Assembly: GCA_910575055.1 (NCBI GenBank) | Contig: CAJTDC010000006.1 | Location: 62,001 to 126,000, forward strand | Direction of reading: 5' to 3' | DNA: 64,000 nucleotides | Origin: Clostridia bacterium | Lineage (GTDB): Bacteria; Bacillota; Clostridia; Lachnospirales; Anaerotignaceae | Part shown: positions 1 to 7,799 of the stretch, one piece after another | Layout: the number at the start of each line of letters is the position of its first letter | Numbering within the stretch: position 1 is the first letter of the stretch | Program-made: the position numbers and the translations under genes | Notes under the pieces: generated by a model | What the model saw: only the letters and a program-made list of their open reading frames with translations | What the model was told of the DNA's origin: nothing | Database searches by the model: none

Positions 1-1
1 T

Positions 2-268
2 GCAGGCACAGTAGCAGTAAACAGCGTTAACACAGCAGTATTTGTATTAGCAGTAGTGCTCATTATTGTAAGCATAGTGTTGTGTATTATCATATTATTG
101 CAGTCAAAACGTTCTGCAGGCTTGGGTGCAGTGAGTGCCGTAAGCAGTGCAGACACTTATTGGAGCAGAAATAAGGGCAATTCTATGGAGGGTGCATTAG
201 AAAGATATACGAAAATCGGCGGTGCATTATTTATGATAATTGCTTTTATAATAAACCTTTTGAGCTGA
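2..268 (+). CDS. secG: Preprotein translocase subunit SecG, 5' truncated by window edge
   Basis: Small integral membrane subunit that assists the SecYE channel in protein export. Only the C-terminal 88 residues are in view; the frame is open to the window's first bases, so the start lies outside. A hydrophobic helix (VLAVVLIIVSIVLCIIILLQ) is followed by the family signature QSKRSAGLGA, a polar loop and a second hydrophobic helix ending in LLS, the usual two-helix SecG plan. It stops with TGA. rnr follows, as is common in Firmicutes (secG-rnr), with a terminator-like hairpin between them. Family assignment is firm; the missing part is only the first residues. Confidence 0.93.
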   Translation, partial: AGTVAVNSVNTAVFVLAVVLIIVSIVLCIIILLQSKRSAGLGAVSAVSSADTYWSRNKGNSMEGALERYTKIGGALFMIIAFIINLLS

Positions 269-326
269 TAAGCATCATTAGTAAAATAACATCTCTGGTA
301 AATGATGGAATGTGAAGAAAAGCAGA

Positions 327-353
327 AGGGGGCACAGTTGTGTCCCTTTTTGT
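327..353 (+). terminator. Intrinsic terminator after secG
   Basis: A GC-rich stem (GGGGCAC / GTGTCCC with one G-U pair, loop AGTT) is followed directly by TTTTTGTTT. It lies between secG and rnr, so rnr may depend on read-through or on a promoter I could not identify. Confidence 0.6.
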
Positions 354-396
354 TTATCATAATGATAAACAAATGCTATAGTAAAGGAGGAATATT

Positions 397-2544
397 ATGG
401 ACGAACAGAAACAAAAAGAAGAAATGATGAAACAAAGAAAACAAAAAATACAGGATTATTTAGAAAGCAAAGAATATATTCCTATGAAAAGAAAAGCCAT
501 TGCTTCACTATTGAGTGTTCCTAAAGAAGATAGAGAAGATTTTGAAGAAATCATAGCACAGCTTTTGGAAGAAGAAAAAATAGTGGAAACAAATAGAGGC
601 AAACTTGTGACACCAAAGTCATTAGGCATAGAAATAGGAACATTTTTAGCACATTCAAAAGGATATGGTTTTGTACAAAGACAGCAGGGAGAGGACATAT
701 TTGTGCCAGCAACAAAAGTAAATGGAGCAATGCACAGAGATAGAGTAATGTATAAAGTAAATAAAAAAAAATCTCCTAATAAAAGGGCAGAATGTGAAAT
801 TGTAAAAGTAATAAAAAGAGGGAATGACAAAATTGTAGGCACATATGAACAATCAAAAGGATATGGTTTTGTAGTGCCTGATGACAAAAAAATTACACAA
901 GATATATTTATAGCAAATAAGTATAGTATGGGTGCTGTAACTGGGCATAAGGTAGTAGTAGAAATTAGAAAATATGGTGATGAAGAAAGAAACCCAGAGG
1001 GCGTTATTATAGAAGTTTTAGGCCATATCAATGACCCTGGAGTAGATATACTTTCTATTATAAAGCAATATGACCTTCCTGTTGATTTTCCAGAAGATGT
1101 ATATGAACAAATTAAAAACATCAGTATGGAAATAAAGCCAAAAGACTTAAAAGGCAGAGAAGACTTTAGAAATTATAAAACAGTGACAATAGATGGAGAA
1201 GATGCCAAGGACTTAGATGATGCCATTTCATTAAATATATTAGAAAATGGCAATTATGAACTGGGCGTACACATAGCAGATGTTTCACAGTATGTACCAG
1301 AAAATACTGCATTAGATAAAGAAGCATATAAGAGAGGTACAAGTGTATATTTAGTAGATAGAGTAATTCCTATGTTACCTCATAAATTGTCAAATGGTAT
1401 TTGTTCTTTAAATCCGAATGAAGATAGACTGACATTAAGCTGCATTATGGAAATTGACAAAAAAGGAAATGTTGTAAATCATAGAGTAGTAAAATCTGTA
1501 ATACATTCCGATAGAAGAATGACTTATACAGCAGTAAGAGAAATATTGGAAGATAGGACACCAGAATTGTTAGAGGAATATTCTGATTTTGTAGAGATGT
1601 TTGAAAATATGAACCATTTGAGAATGTTGCTTTCAGAAAAAAGAACAAAAAGAGGTTCTGTGAATTTTGATTTGCCTGAGTCTAAAATTATATTAGATGA
1701 AAAAGGAGTACCATTAGAAATAAAACCATATGAAACAAGCATAGCAACAAATATGATAGAAGAATTTATGTTGATATGTAATGAAACAGTAGCAGAAGAT
1801 TTTTTCTGGCAGGAAGCACCATTTTTATATAGGACACACGAAGTTCCTGACGAAGAAAAACTGAAAAAAATGGAAGACTTTATTAGAAATTTTGGCTATA
1901 GATTAAAAGGAAATAAAGACGAAATACACCCTAAAGCAATACAGCAGCTTATTTCAAAAGTAGAAGGAAAAGATGAGGAAAGAATTATTACAAGGGTAGT
2001 TCTTAGAAGTATGAAACAAGCAAGATATATGGCAGAAAATGGAGGACATTTTGGTCTGGCAGCTAAATATTACTGTCATTTTACTTCTCCTATCAGAAGA
2101 TACCCTGATTTGGAAATACACAGAATTATTAAAATGATATTAGATGGAACAATGACAGAAAAAAAACAAAAAGCATTAAAAAGAAATATGCCTGATGTAG
2201 CAAAACAATGTTCTCTAAGAGAAAGAATAGCAGAAGAGGCAGAAAGGGAAACAGACAATCTCAAAAAAGCAGAGTATATGCAAAATAAAATAGGAAATGA
2301 ATATGAAGGAATGATTTCGGGATTGACAAGCTGGGGAATATATGTAGAATTGCCTAATACAGTAGAGGGAATGGTTCCTTTGCAAAGTTTGGAAGATGAC
2401 TTTTATGTTTATGACGATGAAAATATGGTGATTTTTGGACAACATTCTAATAAAAAATATTTTTTAGGACAAAAAGTAAATATTGTAGTAACAAGAGTTG
2501 ATTTAGAATTAAAGAAAATTGATTTTGCATTTTGTGAGAAATAA
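397..2544 (+). CDS. rnr: Ribonuclease R (3'-5' exoribonuclease)
   Basis: Hydrolytic 3'-5' exoribonuclease of the RNase II/R (RNB) family that degrades structured RNA in the cytoplasm. The 715-residue length is normal. Order of domains: N-terminal winged-helix-like segment (to about residue 65), two cold-shock/OB domains with KGYGFV motifs (about 85 and 150), the RNB catalytic core with the metal-binding aspartate cluster DAKDLDD at 269-275, and a C-terminal S1 domain (about 637 on, GMISGLTSWGIYVEL). The start follows AAAGGAGG. smpB, which often follows rnr, is not present; a symporter gene comes next 34 bases downstream. Confidence 0.96.
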   Translation: MDEQKQKEEMMKQRKQKIQDYLESKEYIPMKRKAIASLLSVPKEDREDFEEIIAQLLEEEKIVETNRGKLVTPKSLGIEIGTFLAHSKGYGFVQRQQGEDIFVPATKVNGAMHRDRVMYKVNKKKSPNKRAECEIVKVIKRGNDKIVGTYEQSKGYGFVVPDDKKITQDIFIANKYSMGAVTGHKVVVEIRKYGDEERNPEGVIIEVLGHINDPGVDILSIIKQYDLPVDFPEDVYEQIKNISMEIKPKDLKGREDFRNYKTVTIDGEDAKDLDDAISLNILENGNYELGVHIADVSQYVPENTALDKEAYKRGTSVYLVDRVIPMLPHKLSNGICSLNPNEDRLTLSCIMEIDKKGNVVNHRVVKSVIHSDRRMTYTAVREILEDRTPELLEEYSDFVEMFENMNHLRMLLSEKRTKRGSVNFDLPESKIILDEKGVPLEIKPYETSIATNMIEEFMLICNETVAEDFFWQEAPFLYRTHEVPDEEKLKKMEDFIRNFGYRLKGNKDEIHPKAIQQLISKVEGKDEERIITRVVLRSMKQARYMAENGGHFGLAAKYYCHFTSPIRRYPDLEIHRIIKMILDGTMTEKKQKALKRNMPDVAKQCSLRERIAEEAERETDNLKKAEYMQNKIGNEYEGMISGLTSWGIYVELPNTVEGMVPLQSLEDDFYVYDDENMVIFGQHSNKKYFLGQKVNIVVTRVDLELKKIDFAFCEK

Positions 2545-2578
2545 TATAAAATGATAACACTATAGAAAGGGAAGTAAC

Positions 2579-3907
2579 ATGGAAACGAAGCAGCAAAACA
2601 AACAAAGAGATAGTTTTAATAGCCGCATAGGATTTGTGTTGGCGTGTATTGGTTCAGCGGTAGGTATGGGAAATATATGGTTATTTCCTTATAGAGTAGG
2701 ACAGTATGGAGGAGCGGCATTTTTAATACCTTATTTTTTATTTATTATAGTAATAGGATTTACAGGTGTAATAGGAGAAATGGCATTTGGTAGAGCAATG
2801 CAGACAGGTGCACTAGGGGCTTTTAAAAAGGCATCGCAAATGAGAGGAGGCAACTGGGGAGAATGGATAGGGATTATACCCGTTGTAGGTTCTTTGGGCA
2901 TTGCAATAGGCTATTCTGTAGTAGTAGGCTGGATAATACGATTTTTGGTAGGTTCTATAACAGGCTCTGCACTGACAGGAGATACAGGAGAATATTTTGG
3001 TGTATTAGCAGGTAATTTTGGCAGTGTAGGTTGGCATATGATAGGGCTTGTGATAGTGTTTATATGTATGGCATATGGCATATCAACAGGTATAGAAAAA
3101 GTAAATAAAGTAATGATACCAACATTTTTTTTGTTATTTATCATAATGGCAGTAAGAATATTTATGTTAGAAAATGCACAAGAAGGTATACTATATATGT
3201 TAAAACCAAATTGGGAATTGGTAGCAAAACCACAAACGTGGGTATATGCTTTGGGACAGGCATTTTTTTCACTTTCATTAGCTGGTTCTGGTACGATTGT
3301 GTATGGTAGTTATTTAAAAAAGACAGAAGATGTTGTAAAAAGTGCTAAAAACGTAGCATTTTTTGATACAGTAGCGTCATTGTTAGCAGTATTTGTTATT
3401 ATTCCTGCGGTGTTTGCATTTGGATTAGACCCTGCTTCAGGCCCTCCTCTTATGTTTATTACTATGCCAAAGGTATTCCAAATGATGCCTATGGGAAGAG
3501 TATTTGCTGTAATATTCTTTTTAGCAGTGCTTTGTGCCGCAATTACTTCTCTTGTGAATTTGTTTGAAACACCTGTAGAAACATTACAGCAAAAATTTGG
3601 ATTTTCAAGAAAAAAAGCAGTGGCAGTAATAGCGGTAATAGCAGTAGTAGTAGGTGTTTGTATAGAAAGTGGAGATAGTGTATCTATATTTATGGATATT
3701 ATTTCTATTTATATTATACCATTAGGGGCATTGTTAGCAGCAATTATGTTTTTCTGGGTATGTGGCAGCAAATTTGCAAGAGAACAGGCTCAAATGGGCA
3801 GACAGAAAATAATAGGAAAATGGTTTGAACCTATGACAAAGTATGTTTTTGTAGGATTAACACTATTTGTGTATATTATGGGAATATTTTATAATGGTAT
3901 TGGGTAA
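2579..3907 (+). CDS. Sodium:neurotransmitter symporter family (SNF/LeuT-fold) transporter
   Basis: Predicted inner-membrane sodium-coupled transporter, most likely for amino acids. The 442-residue protein starts with the family signature RIGFVLACIGSAVGMGNIW then FPY (residues about 16-38), the broken first helix that forms the sodium and substrate site in LeuT-fold transporters. I count about eleven hydrophobic helices, the number seen in the bacterial MhsT-like branch. Start ATG follows GAAAGGGAAG. It sits 34 bases behind rnr and may be cotranscribed. The exact substrate cannot be read from sequence. Confidence 0.9.
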   Translation: METKQQNKQRDSFNSRIGFVLACIGSAVGMGNIWLFPYRVGQYGGAAFLIPYFLFIIVIGFTGVIGEMAFGRAMQTGALGAFKKASQMRGGNWGEWIGIIPVVGSLGIAIGYSVVVGWIIRFLVGSITGSALTGDTGEYFGVLAGNFGSVGWHMIGLVIVFICMAYGISTGIEKVNKVMIPTFFLLFIIMAVRIFMLENAQEGILYMLKPNWELVAKPQTWVYALGQAFFSLSLAGSGTIVYGSYLKKTEDVVKSAKNVAFFDTVASLLAVFVIIPAVFAFGLDPASGPPLMFITMPKVFQMMPMGRVFAVIFFLAVLCAAITSLVNLFETPVETLQQKFGFSRKKAVAVIAVIAVVVGVCIESGDSVSIFMDIISIYIIPLGALLAAIMFFWVCGSKFAREQAQMGRQKIIGKWFEPMTKYVFVGLTLFVYIMGIFYNGIG

Positions 3908-3992
3908 TAAAACAAAAAAATATTTCATTGTAAAAATGTATATTTATAATCTGTTTGTGAATTTATTGTACAAATTTATAAACACCTTTGAC

Positions 3993-4020
3993 TTGCAAAG
4001 TATGAAAAATCTGCTATAAT
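3993..4020 (+). promoter_or_regulatory. Sigma-A-type promoter for the Asp23 gene
   Basis: An extended -10 (TGC TATAAT, hexamer at 4015-4020) has TTGCAA 16 bases upstream; an alternative TTGACT lies at 3988-3993 but with 21-base spacing. It precedes the GTG start at 4067. Confidence 0.6.
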
Positions 4021-4066
4021 AAAGCCTATACAGTATAATATTTGAATAAAGAAAAGAGGGAATGTC

Positions 4067-4453
4067 GTGCCTGATAAAAAAGAAGAATTTGGACAAATAC
4101 AAATATCAGATGAAGTTGTTGCAGTAATAGCAGCAACTGCGGCTATGGAAATAGAAGGTGTATTAAATGCGTCTAGTGCTTCAGGAAATGCTTTTGTAGA
4201 ATTTTTTGGTAAAAAAAGCCAAACAAAAGGTGTAAAAATAAATTCTGATGGTGGAGAATTAACATTAGAATTAGATATTGTAGTGCTTTTTGGTACAAAA
4301 ATACAGACAGCAGCAACAGAAGTACAGAAAAAAGTAAAATCAGCAGTAGAAACAATGACAGGGTTGACGGTAGCAATGGTAAATGTTAATGTTTGTGGCA
4401 TTGTAAAAGAAAAACAGCCTAAAACAGCAAAAAATGAAATAGAACAAGGGTGA
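4067..4453 (+). CDS. Asp23/Gls24 family protein
   Basis: Small member of the Asp23/Gls24 (DUF322) family, linked in Firmicutes to envelope stress and membrane-proximal assemblies; biochemical role unsettled. The 128 residues show the family pattern: ISDEVVAVIAATAAMEIEGV near the N-terminus, a central strand region (LTLELDIVVLFGTKI) and VQKKVKSAVETMTGLTVAMVNVNVCGI near the C-terminus. Start is GTG behind AAGAGGG. It directly precedes nusB, the usual location of this paralogue in Clostridia, so a housekeeping role is likely. Stop codon is TGA. Confidence 0.9.
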   Translation: MPDKKEEFGQIQISDEVVAVIAATAAMEIEGVLNASSASGNAFVEFFGKKSQTKGVKINSDGGELTLELDIVVLFGTKIQTAATEVQKKVKSAVETMTGLTVAMVNVNVCGIVKEKQPKTAKNEIEQG

Positions 4454-4462
4454 CAATGTAAT

Positions 4463-4504
4463 AAGGGTCAATCACTTTTGCAGTAAGCAAAATGATTGAC
4501 CTTG
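4463..4504 (+). other. Long hairpin in the asp23-nusB intergenic region
   Basis: GGTCAATCA(C)TTTTGC at 4466-4481 pairs with GCAAAATGATTGACC at 4487-4501, a 15-bp stem with one bulged C and loop AGTAA. It is followed by TTGTTTC only, so it is a poor intrinsic terminator and may be a weak attenuator or a processing site upstream of nusB. Confidence 0.5.
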
Positions 4505-4540
4505 TTTCAAGACAAAAGGGTAAAAATATGGGAGGATAGT

Positions 4541-4951
4541 ATGAATAGAAGAGAGGCAAGAAAAAACGCCTTTTATTTGATATTTCAAATAGGTTTTCAT
4601 CAAACAGAAGAATTAGAACAAATGAAGGAACTATTTTTTGAGCAAAAAGAGCAAGAAATACCCAAAGAACAAAGAGAATTTATACTAAAAGAAGTAGAAG
4701 GCACAAAAGCACATTTGTTAGAAATTGACGAAATCATTACAAAAAAGTCTAAAAAATGGAAAAAAGAAAGAATTTCAAAAGTAGATATAGCGATATTACG
4801 TTTAGCTATTTATGAAATTTATTTTTCTGAAGAAGTGCCAAATAGTGTAGCAATCAATGAAGCAGTAGAATTGGCAAAAGAATTTGGTACAGAACAATCT
4901 CCTGCATTTATTAATGGCATATTGGGCAGCATTGTTTCAGAGAAGGAATAA
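4541..4951 (+). CDS. nusB: Transcription antitermination factor NusB
   Basis: RNA-binding, all-helical protein that pairs with ribosomal protein S10 (NusE, also in this window) to antiterminate rRNA transcription. The ATG at 4541, eight bases after GGAGG, gives 136 residues starting MNRREARKNAFYLIFQ, which matches the family N-terminus; a longer frame from 4496 would add an unlikely leader. The C-terminal signature VAINEAVELAKEFG and FINGILGSI is present. It heads the xseA-xseB-ispA cluster. Confidence 0.94.
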   Translation: MNRREARKNAFYLIFQIGFHQTEELEQMKELFFEQKEQEIPKEQREFILKEVEGTKAHLLEIDEIITKKSKKWKKERISKVDIAILRLAIYEIYFSEEVPNSVAINEAVELAKEFGTEQSPAFINGILGSIVSEKE

Positions 4952-4953
4952 AT

Positions 4954-6159
4954 ATGAAAATAAAGGTATATTCTGTAGAGCAAATTAATCGATATGTACG
5001 TAATTTACTTGAAAATGATTTTGTGTTAAATGGTTTCTGGGTGAAGGGAGAAATTTCTAATTTTAAAGCCCATAGTTCAGGGCATTTTTATTTTACATTA
5101 AAAGATGCTTGTGCTTCTATACAATGTATTATGTTTCGAGAGGAAGCGGAAGTGCTTCCTTTTTTGCCGAAAAATGGTTTATATGTAGTGGTATATGGAA
5201 CAATTTCCATTTATGAAAAAACAGGGCAGTATCAACTCTATACAGAAATGATAGAGCCTGTAGGAATAGGAAGTTTAGCACTTAGTTTTGAACAGTTAAA
5301 ACAAAAACTAGCACAAGAAGGATTGTTTGATGCAGAATATAAAAGAGAAATTTGCGAATATCCAAAATGTGTTGCTGTAATCACATCTCCTACAGGTGCA
5401 GCAGTAAGAGATGTGATTAAAATTATAAAAAGAAGAAATCAAGCTGTTAAAATTGCAGTAGTGCCTGTGTTAGTACAAGGAGAATATGCAGTATCTTCTA
5501 TTGTGAAGGGAATAAAACTAGTAAATGAATGGGGAAAAGCAGATACTATTATATTAGGTAGAGGTGGAGGCTCTGCAGAAGACTTATCAGCATTTAATGC
5601 AGAAAAAGTAGCAAGAGCAATATTTTCATCAGAAACACCTGTTATATCTGCTGTAGGGCACGAAACAGATTTTACCATTGCAGATTTTGTAGCAGATGTA
5701 AGAGCTTCTACTCCTTCAGCGGCAGCTGAAATTGCTGTAAAAAATACACAGGATATGTCACAATGTTTACAGTATTATAGTATAGCTTTACAAAATACAT
5801 TTGAAAATAAATTGTTGCAGTATAAAAAAAGATTAGAAATAGTAATGCAGTCAAGTGCTTTGATACAACCTATAGTATTGCTCAAACAGCAAAAAAGACA
5901 ACTAGAGCAATTACAAAAAACATTGCAAAAACAAATGTTGTATTATTTAGAAACAAAACAAATGCAATATCAGACACTACAAAAAAGACTGCAAATAGCT
6001 TCTCCCTTTGCTACATTAAAAAGAGGTTATGTGTTGGCAGAAAGTGAAAAAGGACAAACACTGAAAAGTATTGAAGAAATACAACAAGGGGATATTGTAA
6101 CACTTCGTTTTCAAAATGGTGTAGCAAAAGCGACAATTATACAAAAGGAGTTTTCATAA
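4954..6159 (+). CDS. xseA: Exodeoxyribonuclease VII large subunit
   Basis: Catalytic subunit of the single-strand exonuclease ExoVII. The 401 residues begin with an OB-fold DNA-binding domain (FWVKGEISNFKAHSSGHFYF, about residues 26-47), followed by the conserved nuclease core (ITSPTGAAVRDVI, about 143-155; LGRGGGSAEDLSAFN; VGHETDFTIADFVAD; RASTPSAAAE) and a long coiled-coil region before the short C-terminal strand domain. It starts two bases after nusB stops and ends one base before xseB starts, so the genes are translationally linked. Confidence 0.96.
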   Translation: MKIKVYSVEQINRYVRNLLENDFVLNGFWVKGEISNFKAHSSGHFYFTLKDACASIQCIMFREEAEVLPFLPKNGLYVVVYGTISIYEKTGQYQLYTEMIEPVGIGSLALSFEQLKQKLAQEGLFDAEYKREICEYPKCVAVITSPTGAAVRDVIKIIKRRNQAVKIAVVPVLVQGEYAVSSIVKGIKLVNEWGKADTIILGRGGGSAEDLSAFNAEKVARAIFSSETPVISAVGHETDFTIADFVADVRASTPSAAAEIAVKNTQDMSQCLQYYSIALQNTFENKLLQYKKRLEIVMQSSALIQPIVLLKQQKRQLEQLQKTLQKQMLYYLETKQMQYQTLQKRLQIASPFATLKRGYVLAESEKGQTLKSIEEIQQGDIVTLRFQNGVAKATIIQKEFS

Positions 6160-6160
6160 A

Positions 6161-6400
6161 GTGGCAAAGAAAAAAATAACATTTGAACAAGCAATACAAA
6201 GATTGGAAGAAGTTGTTGAAATATTGGAAACAGAAGAAATTTCTTTAGAAAAATCTGTTGATTTGTATAAAGAGGGTATGGAATTAGCAGAATTTTGCAA
6301 AACAAAAATTGCGAAAATAGAAACAGAAGTGGTATTGCTTCAAAAAAATATTTCTGGAGAAATAGAACAAACACATTTTGAAGTAATGGAAGGAGAATAA
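6161..6400 (+). CDS. xseB: Exodeoxyribonuclease VII small subunit
   Basis: Small helical subunit that binds the XseA coiled coil to form ExoVII. The 79 residues have the standard pattern TFEQAIQRLEEVVEILE followed by ISLEKSVDLYKEGMEL. The start is GTG (6161) after AAAAGGAG; xseA ends at 6159. Four bases separate it from ispA. Confidence 0.95.
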   Translation: MAKKKITFEQAIQRLEEVVEILETEEISLEKSVDLYKEGMELAEFCKTKIAKIETEVVLLQKNISGEIEQTHFEVMEGE

Positions 6401-6404
6401 AAAG

Positions 6405-7289
6405 ATGAACTGCAAAAAAGAACTTTCAAAAAAAGTAAAAGAAATAGACGATTATTTGCAAAAAAGTTTGCCTCAACAAAGTGAATATCCTTCAGAAATA
6501 TTTGAAGCAATGCGATATAGCGTATTTGCAGGAGGAAAAAGATTACGTCCTGTTTTATTGCTTTCTGCTTGTGAAGCATTGGGAGGAGAAAGTGAAAAAG
6601 CAGTTGATTTTGCTTGTGCGATAGAAATGATACATACCTATTCTTTAATACACGATGACTTGCCAGCTATGGACAATGATGATTATAGAAGAGGCAGATT
6701 AACAAGTCATAAAAAATTTGGAGAAGCAACTGCTATATTAGCAGGAGATGGATTACTTCATTATGCTTTTGAAATTATGGCAAATGCTTGTGTAAAAGAT
6801 TGTAATATACAAACAGTAAAAGCGATGCAGGAAATTGCACATAGTGCAGGGGTATATGGTATGCTTTCAGGTCAAGTAGTAGATGTGCTTAGCGAAGGAA
6901 AAGAAATTGATGAAAAAACAATGTATTTTATACATAAAAATAAAACAGCAGCAATGTTGCAGGGAGCATTAAAAGCAGGGGCAATATTGGCAGGAGCAAC
7001 ACAAAAGCAAATAGAAATAATGGAACAAGCAGGAGAAAAAATAGGAGTTGCTTTTCAAATAGCAGATGATATATTAGATATTACAAGTACATTAGAGGAA
7101 TTAGGAAAACCTGTGCATAGTGATGAAAAAAATGAAAAAAATACATATGTAACAATGTATGGTATAGAAAAATCACAACAAATGGTAGAAACACTTTCAC
7201 AAGAGGCAATTTCTCTTTTTCAAACATTAGGAGAAAAAGCAGATTTTTTAATAGAATTGACAAAATATTTGATAGACAGAAAAAATTAA
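6405..7289 (+). CDS. ispA: Polyprenyl (farnesyl/geranyl) diphosphate synthase
   Basis: Condenses isopentenyl diphosphate with allylic diphosphates to make short-chain isoprenoid precursors. The 294-residue all-helical protein has the first aspartate-rich motif DDLPAMD at 84-90 and the second, DDILD, at 221-225, plus the GGKRLRP substrate-binding motif near residue 45. Located in the xseB-ispA-dxs order typical of the methylerythritol phosphate pathway cluster in Firmicutes. Product chain length (C15 or C20) is not certain from sequence; C15 is usual for this context. Confidence 0.93.
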   Translation: MNCKKELSKKVKEIDDYLQKSLPQQSEYPSEIFEAMRYSVFAGGKRLRPVLLLSACEALGGESEKAVDFACAIEMIHTYSLIHDDLPAMDNDDYRRGRLTSHKKFGEATAILAGDGLLHYAFEIMANACVKDCNIQTVKAMQEIAHSAGVYGMLSGQVVDVLSEGKEIDEKTMYFIHKNKTAAMLQGALKAGAILAGATQKQIEIMEQAGEKIGVAFQIADDILDITSTLEELGKPVHSDEKNEKNTYVTMYGIEKSQQMVETLSQEAISLFQTLGEKADFLIELTKYLIDRKN

Positions 7290-7326
7290 AATCAAAAAAA
7301 TGGGACAAATAAAGTGAGCAGGTGAT

Positions 7327-7758
7327 ATGATGAATTTTGCTGAAGTATTACAAAATAAACCTATTTGGGCAGCAGTATTGGCTTGGACAATCGCACAAAT
7401 ATTAAAAACGATATTATCATTTGTAAAAAATGATAAATTAGATTTGTCCCGCTTTTATGGTTCAGGAGGTATGCCAAGTTCTCATTCTGCATTAGTAATG
7501 GCATTAACATTTAGCTTAGGAAAATATCAAGGTTTTTCTTCTCCTTTTTTTGCAATTAGTACAGTATTGGCTTTGGTAGTAATGTATGATGCAGCTGGTG
7601 TAAGAAGGGCAGCAGGAAAACAGGCAGCACTTTTAAATATACTAATACACAGACAGGGCATTACACCACAGGAACAGTTAAAAGAACTGCTGGGACATAC
7701 CCCTTTGGAAGTGATTGCAGGTGCAATATTGGGAACGGTGACAGGGTTGTTGTTTTAA
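7327..7758 (+). CDS. Divergent PAP2 family membrane protein (DUF212)
   Basis: Small membrane protein of the divergent PAP2/DUF212 family (YuiD-like), 143 residues. Visible signatures are GSGGMPSSHSALVMALTF (about residues 40-57) and YDAAGVRRAAGKQAALLN, resembling phosphatase motifs of the PAP2 superfamily; the hydrophobic segments suggest four membrane helices. It lies between ispA and dxs, where this family is common in Clostridia, consistent with a role in isoprenoid or lipid phosphate metabolism, but no substrate is established. Start ATG follows GGTGAT. Confidence 0.85.
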   Translation: MMNFAEVLQNKPIWAAVLAWTIAQILKTILSFVKNDKLDLSRFYGSGGMPSSHSALVMALTFSLGKYQGFSSPFFAISTVLALVVMYDAAGVRRAAGKQAALLNILIHRQGITPQEQLKELLGHTPLEVIAGAILGTVTGLLF

Positions 7759-7799
7759 AAGCAGTTGTGATTTTGCTGCAAAGAGGAGTGAATGCAGAT

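Noticed and set aside
456..1121. Long minus-strand open frame (221 codons) opposite rnr
   Set aside because: Antisense shadow of a well-supported RNase R gene; no SD, composition follows the complement of the real codons.
4463..4504. Strong terminator before nusB
   Set aside because: The stem is long but lacks a proper T-run; recorded only as a hairpin.
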